A stretch of 64,000 nt of DNA from Echiichthys vipera (Eukaryota > Chordata > Actinopteri > Perciformes > Trachinidae): positions 17,298,849 to 17,362,848 of the forward strand of contig OY829661.1 of assembly GCA_963691815.1 (NCBI GenBank). The letters run 5' to 3'. Position 1 is the first letter of the stretch, and every line of letters begins with the position of its first letter. The notes beneath the pieces were generated by a model that saw only the letters and a program-made list of their open reading frames with translations, was not told the origin of the DNA and did not search any database. Positions 56,601 through 64,000 of the stretch are shown one piece after another. Position numbers and translations under genes: made by a program.

Positions 56601-59600
56601 AAAGAGACAATTGGATGTAATGCCACGATAATCTAATCAGTTCACTTGGGAGTAGAGGGTTATGGGAAAGTTGACTTGCAGTGCTTATTTACTTCCAAGG
56701 TCAAATAAATTAGCGATAGCTACTAGGTGGATCCTTGGATCCAAGATTAAATCAGCTGTAATGTGATATCAGATATGAATAAAATATCTTTAAATTAATA
56801 AGAAGAAATTTCAGACACAGTGGTGGACCTTTTAAAGCTGTGTCCGATCGTACAGGGAGTGTTGACAGCACTGCAGAGTGTGAACCGCTGATAAAATCAG
56901 ACAATTAAGAAAAAGGATGCTGTGATAATTATGCACCTTATCGTCATTATCAGGATATTGAGGTCAGGTTTATTTGTTAATCATTATGGTGTTTGGCTTC
57001 AAGGACAGGGATGATTTGTACACAACGGCAGTGAGTCATTCAGGGTGGAGAGAAAATTTCAAACTCTTTTCATTCGTTGTTTTGAGTCTACCTGATAGCC
57101 GAAGTATCTTGAGGCATACACTTGGGTTCACAGGTCAAGGTTCAGGTATCAGACGCTGAATTGCTGTGGGCATACTTCTGTCTAGGCTCTAGGAGAAAAA
57201 AAACGTTGAGAAGGAAAAAAATGTCAAGTTTATAAATCATATTTGAAGTGTGAATAGACCATTTTAATCAAACTTTTACTTATTTTTCTGGGATTTTATT
57301 CATGAAATCTAAGATAAGGGCACTATTAATAGACTCTTGGAGGTTGGCGAGACACATGACAACATATGAACTTTATCATGACTGTAACAAGATAATCTGG
57401 CCTCATATCACGCATCCCTCCCATTTCAAGACACTTTATCAGTTTAAGCCGGAGTCTGAAAACACTACAGCTGTCTCTTTGACCTGTGACAGGCGATCTC
57501 ACTGCAGGTTAGGATGCTGAGTCGGTTCAAGTTACTAACAATTGGCATGTGCGAGTTTGTGTGCAGAATCACCAGCAACACCATTGACGCACCGAAACAG
57601 CTGAGAACACTATGAATGAACGACAGCCACACAAATGGATGTGACAGATAGATAGATATATGGCTGTATGGATAGCCAGATACTGTATGTGATAGATAGA
57701 TAGCCTGGCAGATCCATATAAACATACTTTAGATATCAAAGTGGATGCTACAATCCTGCAGACTGTGTAACATTCAACATAAGAGAACACGGTGAATGTA
57801 AAAGGGTGCAAAAACATTAAATTCCTGTATGGCGTGTTCAGAGTTGCACCTTTTGTGGTGAATTATAGGTCAGCCGAGGGGTCAATTATCCAACTCTTAG
57901 TGAGGATCAACACACTCACGTATTTCTTTAGAACTGTTTTTCTGCTCTTTAAAAAACACAGTTTTCACCAGGGGGACAAGGGCGGAGAGGGGGATAGCTT
58001 TGGAAATAGACAACTATCATATTTCCAATACATTTCTTCTGAGAACAGAAGAACCTTCGTACCTGTCGCAAGTGTAAAACAGAGAGGTGTCCAAAGTGAA
58101 ACGCGATCGGCATATCTGACAAAGGGGAAACTGCTGTGAGGGATCAGTTCAGAGAGAAAAAGACCCGGCGTCCCCACAGCAGATGGGAGCTTTATCGTTA
58201 TGGCCGCAGGGGGAGAGAGAGAGCCAATGAAGAGAGGTTCGGGGACCACAAAAAAGGCCCGGGACGCGGCTGGACTGTGACACATGTCCCACTGGGGAGG
58301 GGGATTTTACTCACCTGGCCTTTGGTGTGTCATCATGTTACCGGTCCTGTCATGAGCCTCCACCCTGTCCGCCTGCGCTGTATTGTTCTGCACTGCGTGT
58401 GGACAAGGGAATAAAAGATAATAGATAATGAAACAGAGAGTGGGCTAGGCGGTGGGAGTGAGCCACATTTTGGCCCTTTGTTACTACTGTATCTTTTTTT
58501 TACAGTACTAAAGTGAGGGATAAAGCTGATCAAAGGGGTGTAAATGATTGCTATGGTGGGTGTGGAGGATCATAGTTGTTGAGGTAGTGAGAGTGAATAG
58601 AGCGGGAGGGGTCTGATGTGTCACAGATGAGGGGAAAAAAATGAAGCCGCGTGCAGATGAAGAAGCTCATCAACAGTGATATCATACTGCATCGTGCAGA
58701 TCTTGAAAAGATGCACACCTGAGGACTGCTCCCTGAATACCACACCTGGTTTTTATATCATCAAGTCTGTCACCATCTGGCCCATACAAAGTATCGAAAT
58801 CAAGATATTTCGTAGCTTTAAATGACAACTTTTGTTATGCTTTCGCACAATGTAAGAGAAAGAGAGAGAAAGGGAGAGTGTTTGTGTGGAGATCTGAGGG
58901 GAAGAGAGTGCCTTAGTCATAACAGATGTGCTTAAGCCCAAAATAAGCAATAGCTAAAGCCAGTTTTACTGTGTTGAGTCCTATTTACATTGATGAACAG
59001 ACAAGCCTTCACTTGCACTGGGTGGAAACTGTGCATCCTCAGAATTAAACAGATCAAACAATGAAGGTGAAACACAAGTAGCTGACCAGATATACGCAAA
59101 AATGTAAACAGCTGGAAACCATACAACACGGAATTTACACAGAGGTGCATATGCTTCAACTTTGAATGTGACTATGTTTTGACTGAGGTATGTATAACAT
59201 AAACAAACTCTGTAACAAGCAGAGATATAAAAGTAACACTTAGAAACATGAGCCACTCGGAGCTCAGAAATGACTTACACAGTCCCCAAGACCTCAACGT
59301 CAAATACCTTTGTAATGGAGCTGTTTTTCTATAAAAGACCACGCTCACACACATACACACACATGCATGTGTGCGCGATAAAGTGGACCTTGGGGTTCTT
59401 TACAGGGAGACTGAGTGAGAGAGCTGTGTGCCAGCCTGCTGGAGGTGCCGCAAGATCAAGAACAGTCCACCCCCAGGTGGTAAAGCTAAGCTTTCAGGAG
59501 TGAGAGGTCACAGACATCGGAGTGGTCACACACGTGTCAGAACACTATTTACAACTGGAGAGGCCCACCTTAGACCACCTACAACATGCTCTTCTACTAC

Positions 59601-59984
59601 ACTACTGTATATATCCGCAGGAGATGCTGTGCTTCAGGATACACTAGGTGGCAGTAAAGCTCCGTATACAGCATCTCTTTACCATGACATCCTGACATGA
59701 ATGGCTTTTTTCATCGGTCAAAACACAGTGCACATGTAAAATGTCTGAACTATGATCCTCTAGTATATAATCCAAAATACTGTGCTGCTGTCTACAGTGG
59801 CCAGTACTCCCTTAAAAAAGGGTTTTGTTTTTTTTTCATTTCAGTGGGACGTATCCTGCTTCAATAAAAATAAAAACACAAATAAGAAAAACGGAGTGAT
59901 GAGAAGACTAGATACACATTTATTTGCTGTTGAAATGAAACCATACAAGTGTGGTTGGATACAGCTACAGATGCATAAGTTCCC

Positions 59985-60000
59985 ATGCATGCGCATGCAT
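59985..60000. repeat. 16-bp perfect palindrome
   Basis: ATGCATGCGCATGCAT equals its own reverse complement and is also almost entirely alternating purine-pyrimidine. Confidence 0.9.
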
Positions 60001-60836
60001 AACTATGTCGTTCATTTGAAACAGGTCCATAACCTTTAGGATCCTGTTCAAGGTCGCAAAGGATTTCGGTGTGCCTAACAGTATTGGAATGTGTTGTCCC
60101 GGGCAATAAGACACACTTACTAAATTTATGATTAGAATATTTAGAATAGGACAAAACTCATACATGCAATACGAGAGCATCATCTCTAATTGCAGCGGCA
60201 TTAATATATTTCGATCCCTGGTCCTGTGATCATGCTCAATTACACTCATCCTCCAGTTCCATGTTTGGTGAAAACGGCTGCTTTGAATTACTGTAGATGT
60301 AAGCTACATTGATATGTAGACTAATGTCATATAACTTATTTATATGCAGTGACAGAATGACTTGTGTTTTGTTATAACAAATTAGATTCATCAAATGTTT
60401 ACATTTTATAATTAACTTGTACAACAGATGATAAGCTAAAATGTAACACATTGATTCAACAGATGTAACATATGTATATGAACAATGAATAAACATACAA
60501 TATAAAGGGGAAATGAAGAATTATACTGCATGTCAAATTTAAGTGTATAACAATATGTCATTGCAGGATTAAAGAACAGGCAGATCTGAACAGATTCTTA
60601 ACACATATAATAATAGCAACAAAAACAAAGCTCATATCCAACATCTATTTGAGATCCACTTGATAGTAACTTGTAATATGATACCCCTTTTGTGGTGGTT
60701 AAATATCTGACTCCTAAAGTTAGGCCACTGGCAGCTAAACAGTGAGTGTGCCAGTTGGGCTGCAGGATGTAGAGATTCTGTGCTAGTGCCAGCAGTTACT
60801 TCAGTCTAAGTCAGTTCTTTAAAAAATGACCAAAAT

Positions 60837-61035
60837 CAGACACACACACACAACCTGTACTTCTTTACTTGCGATGACCCTCTAAATACCTGACCCCAAC
60901 CCTTACCCTAACCTTATTTTATCCTCAATATTAAAACTTAATATATTCTCCTGAACAAGCCTTTGATATAGTAAGGACCGGCCAAAATCATCACAATCAA
61001 TACAGTAAATGTCCTCACTCTGTAGGTCTAAACCT
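60837..61035. repeat. Interspersed repeat relic with 'cccttaccctaacctta'
   Basis: 'gaccccaacccttaccctaac' is followed by 'agtaaggaccggccaaaat' and 'aaatgtcctcactctgtagg'. This is a known kind of fish repeat that often sits beside CA runs. Confidence 0.45.
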
Positions 61036-61614
61036 TGAATTCATAGAGCTGGCTGTTCAATTACTCACATGCAAGGTAGTTTGGTAAACCCGTTTTAGAT
61101 CCCCAATGTTTTTTCTTCTCTTGGAGTGACTGGTGTGTCTTGCTGGAAGTCAGTCTACAGTTTTTCTACATACTCTGCCAGATACACACTGGTTTGAATA
61201 GCAATTGTGTGGATGGATTTGAAGTTCTCCAGAAAGGCTACAGTATCACCAGCCACCAATCTAGTGTGAAACAAACTGCTCCAAATATATAGGGGCGGGA
61301 GATCAGCCACATAATGAGAAGCCCCAGAAGTTTGCACAATATTAGAAATGCAAGTATTCTACTGGAGCTTAGGGTGTGGGGTGGGCTCCTACATGCATGG
61401 GCATTTTGATCCTACAAACATGGACGTTTATCATGCCGCCCTCTGGTGGTTGCAAAAAAAATCAAATTTTTATGAGCTGATATTCTCTCAGAAATTATTC
61501 CATGGATTTGTTTAGAATTGACAAAAGTTTATTATTGTACAATGGCAATTTCTGATACATTAATACATAAACACCCTAATCTGCCCACATCCACCACCAA
61601 CTCCACATCCACAT

Positions 61615-62620
61615 GTACACTGGAGATCAAAATTTGAGAACAAATTATGAATACTTGATTTATTATGAAATATTGTTAGTGTCCATAATTTGATATGATA
61701 TCCACTGTGGCTATACCTCTGCTGTCCTAGCATTTTTTTTTTTTTTAAATAACCAAGGCACTTCAACCAAAAACTTTATTTTGTGAAAAAAAACAGTGAG
61801 CAAAATTAGAGAACAGTAACTATTGTGTCAAGATTTAAATAAAGTTTTCTTTTGGCTATAGGATTAAAAAATAGGAATAGGAAGTGTAAAGGCCATTGCT
61901 TTAAATGACTTTGGCATATCTGCACCCACAGGACATCACTAGTTTCTCACATTGCTCTGGTTTAATCTTGGTCCGTTCTTCTTGCAGTTTCTCCCACAGT
62001 TAGGCAACTGTAGTGGGTTTCTTAGCCATTACTTGGTTGCCAAGGATTTTCCAGAGAGTATCTATGGGGTGGCAACTTCCTTCTTTTAATATTCTTAGCT
62101 TTAAGGAACTGCTTTACCTGTTTTGCAGTGTGACAGGGGACATTGTCTTTCATAAAAATTGCAGGCTGATTGGGAGACAATTGCAGTGGAGGCATTGCAT
62201 ATATTCTCCTTAAGGAGGTTCACATAAACATTTGCATTCACCCTGCCATATAGCTTTACATGATGGCCCACTCCTGCTGTAGAAGACATCACCCAAACAA
62301 TGACACTTCCTCCTCCAAATTTAACTGACTTCTTTACACTATTATACTCTGCTGATGATGAATAAAGAGTAAGACATAAGGCATCTCACTACTGCACAAA
62401 CACATGGGAGAGCCTCTCCTAAACCAGTCGGGTTTATGGATTCCTGTTGTGCACTGAAACTGCCACCAGATACTGCAGTTGGTACATTGACATTGTTTTG
62501 GTCATCAACAGGGACATGGGAAGTTCACCGCATATCATGTAGCACGTACCACTGATTTAATTTGCAGAACAAGTGCTGCAGGGTCTTTGTTTTTGGCACA
62601 AATATGTCCGCATGAAACAA
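61615..62620 (-). pseudogene. Decayed Tc1-like (Tc1/mariner) transposase
   Basis: Read on the minus strand, it gives KKSVKFGGGSVIVWV, then STAGVGHHVKLYGRVNAN and VYVNLLKE. After a frameshift it gives NQPAIFMKDNVPCHTAKQVK. This is the C-terminal catalytic half of a Tc1-family transposase; the Asp of DNVPCH is the second catalytic acidic residue. The reading frame changes at about 62200, and farther upstream it is broken again, so it is inactive. A terminus-like 'cactggagatcaaaatttgag' lies at the downstream end. It is an old mobile-element copy, not a host gene. Outer boundaries are approximate. Confidence 0.8.
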
Positions 62621-63329
62621 TACCACAATGATAGAGAACAGGAAAAGGAAGAGGACATGGAGCAAATACATCACCTACAGGAAGCAGCAAGGTATATCAA
62701 AACACCATAAAGACTTAAAGAAATAATGCATTAACAGCAAAAGTGTTTGAGTTTAGTGTCTTGATTCATTATGGGAGCAACGTCTGATGTACAGTCATCA
62801 GCGCACAGTTTCAGCACACACATCCTCTGGACCTGGGGATCAGACTGATCAGACTGACTCACGAACGCTTGGCACAGATGCAGGATTACAAATATTTTCC
62901 CGCAGGATAATTATTATTACATGTGACTGAGTTTGAGCTTTCTTCTTGTCTTGCACTCAAACTAAAAAATGTATTCTTGTTTTAGAAAGAAGGAAAATGA
63001 TAAAACAAATGACAATGAAAAATTTGATATGGAATATTATAAAAGTTGAATGGCACCTTGTTATGAACAAAACAGTCCAAAACAAACCCCTTGAGTTGAA
63101 TGGACTCAATGGACTTTATTGGACTCAATAAAGCTGGGCCTCATATAGCACTACTGATTGCAGGGCTGTATTGGATTGTGTCATATAGTACATGTGTAAT
63201 CATGTTAACATACAGTATGATCCTTGTCAGTGATACTATACATCTAGAAGAAAGACATTTTACTGTCACAATGACACAAAACTATGTGTAGATGATAAAA
63301 CCATCTCACACAGCACTTGATTTAGCACC

Positions 63330-63727
63330 TACCCTCACTTACGGTCATGAGCTTTCGATTGTGACCAAAAGAACAAGATTGTGGATACAAGCGGCTGAAA
63401 TTAGTTTCCTCCGGAGGGTACCTGCCGTAGAGCTGCTGCTCCTAATGTTGAAAAACTGCCCAGTTGAGGTAGTTCGGGCTTCTGATCTGGCTACTTCTTC
63501 AATATGGTACATCAAAGGAGAAGATGGGTTTTCTGTATAATAAATAAATAATAATAAATTGCTGCTTCATTTGATCCGTAGGGATCTTAGGAGATGTGGC
63601 CAAACTAATGTTATGGTTAGAGGAAAAACTAGTGCCATCCGAGATGAAAATTATTATTTTCCCATCCCTTCCACCCTTGTGACCAGGCCCCAGATAAGCA
63701 TGAAGAAATGGATGGATGGATGGATAG
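63330..63727 (+). mobile_element. Non-LTR retrotransposon 3' fragment
   Basis: The frame near its start reads TYGHELSIVTKRTRLWIQAA, then EISFLRRV. This is the C-terminal region following the reverse transcriptase in a large fish LINE family. The end is ccagataagcatgaagaaa followed by an (ATGG)n tail, the usual 3' terminus. The middle has stop codons and deletions, so it is dead. Clade (L2/CR1/Rex-like) is not decided. Confidence 0.7.
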
Positions 63728-64000
63728 TGAAAGACTGAATACCGTATCTGATCAAATCGTATGTGTAGTGCCTTTTACAAAGCATTGGAGTTCCTCATTT
63801 ATCTGTCTGTTATCAGAATATTTATCAGTGATGTTCAACGTAAAAGCCATAGAATAAAGAATCAATATCCATAATTCGTTAATGTGTCAGTAAAGCGGTC
63901 ACAGCCTCTTACACAGTTCACTGTGTCACTGAGGTTAGCTTCACTGATAATCTCTCATTCCTGTGAGTTGCTGTGCCACAAGCTACAATATAAGTAAATC

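Larger units (their letters stand above)
45306..64000. other. Upstream flank of gdnf, no gene seen
   Basis: About 18.7 kb without a supported exon. Open frames are short, lack recognisable domains, and often overlap repeats. The repeats and relics listed individually cover part of it. A fragment near 49.73 kb (ggctcaacaataagtttgcc) and a CA-rich stretch at 54.78-54.94 kb also look repetitive. The rest is single-copy-looking AT-rich DNA that could hold gdnf enhancers. Confidence 0.6.

Noticed and set aside
58136..58414. 92-codon Arg-rich plus-strand frame
   Set aside because: No recognisable domain, no splice context, and a composition explained by purine-rich intergenic DNA.
62013..62213. 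Plus-strand 66-codon frame over the transposase relic
   Set aside because: It is the antisense of the Tc1-like transposase; the coding sense is on the minus strand.

Overview
This is vertebrate nuclear DNA, most likely from a percomorph (spiny-rayed) teleost fish. The evidence is long introns with clean GT-AG junctions, abundant (TG/CA)n arrays, and relics of repeat families I recognise from percomorph genomes. Two protein-coding genes are supported, arranged tail to tail: wdr70 on the plus strand and gdnf on the minus strand. The same two genes are neighbours in mammals, so this is ancient synteny. No bacterial, phage, CRISPR or operon-like system is present.

Region 1 (1-34140) holds the 3' three quarters of wdr70. 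Thirteen coding exons (249 to 33312) join in frame into 490 residues plus a stop codon: most of the WD40 propeller and the basic C-terminal tail. The roughly 160 N-terminal residues expected from the human protein lie upstream of the window. The introns carry five long dinucleotide arrays. One of them is about 270 b long and runs directly into a 3' splice site. The introns also hold MITEs, SINE-like fragments and a perfect 16-bp hairpin.

Region 2 (34140-36745) is the short convergent intergenic segment, with old repeat fragments.

Region 3 (36745-45305, minus strand) is gdnf: a probable long 3' UTR, the exon encoding the mature cystine-knot factor, a 3.65-kb intron, the signal-peptide exon, a 0.9-kb intron, and a GC-rich 5' noncoding exon. 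Upstream of that exon is a well-formed TATA box flanked by GC-rich sequence. The predicted precursor has 254 residues and an unusual Arg/Gly-rich insert between the furin site and the first knot cysteine.

Region 4 (45306-64000) shows no convincing gene. It contains interspersed repeats, a decayed Tc1-like transposase, a non-LTR retrotransposon 3' fragment, microsatellites, and a few AT-rich blocks that look like candidate conserved noncoding elements. Those blocks can only be tested by comparison with other fish.

The two genes have no known shared pathway. WDR70 is a nuclear WD40 protein linked to chromatin ubiquitylation and DNA repair; GDNF is a secreted neurotrophic ligand. They share a locus, not a function.
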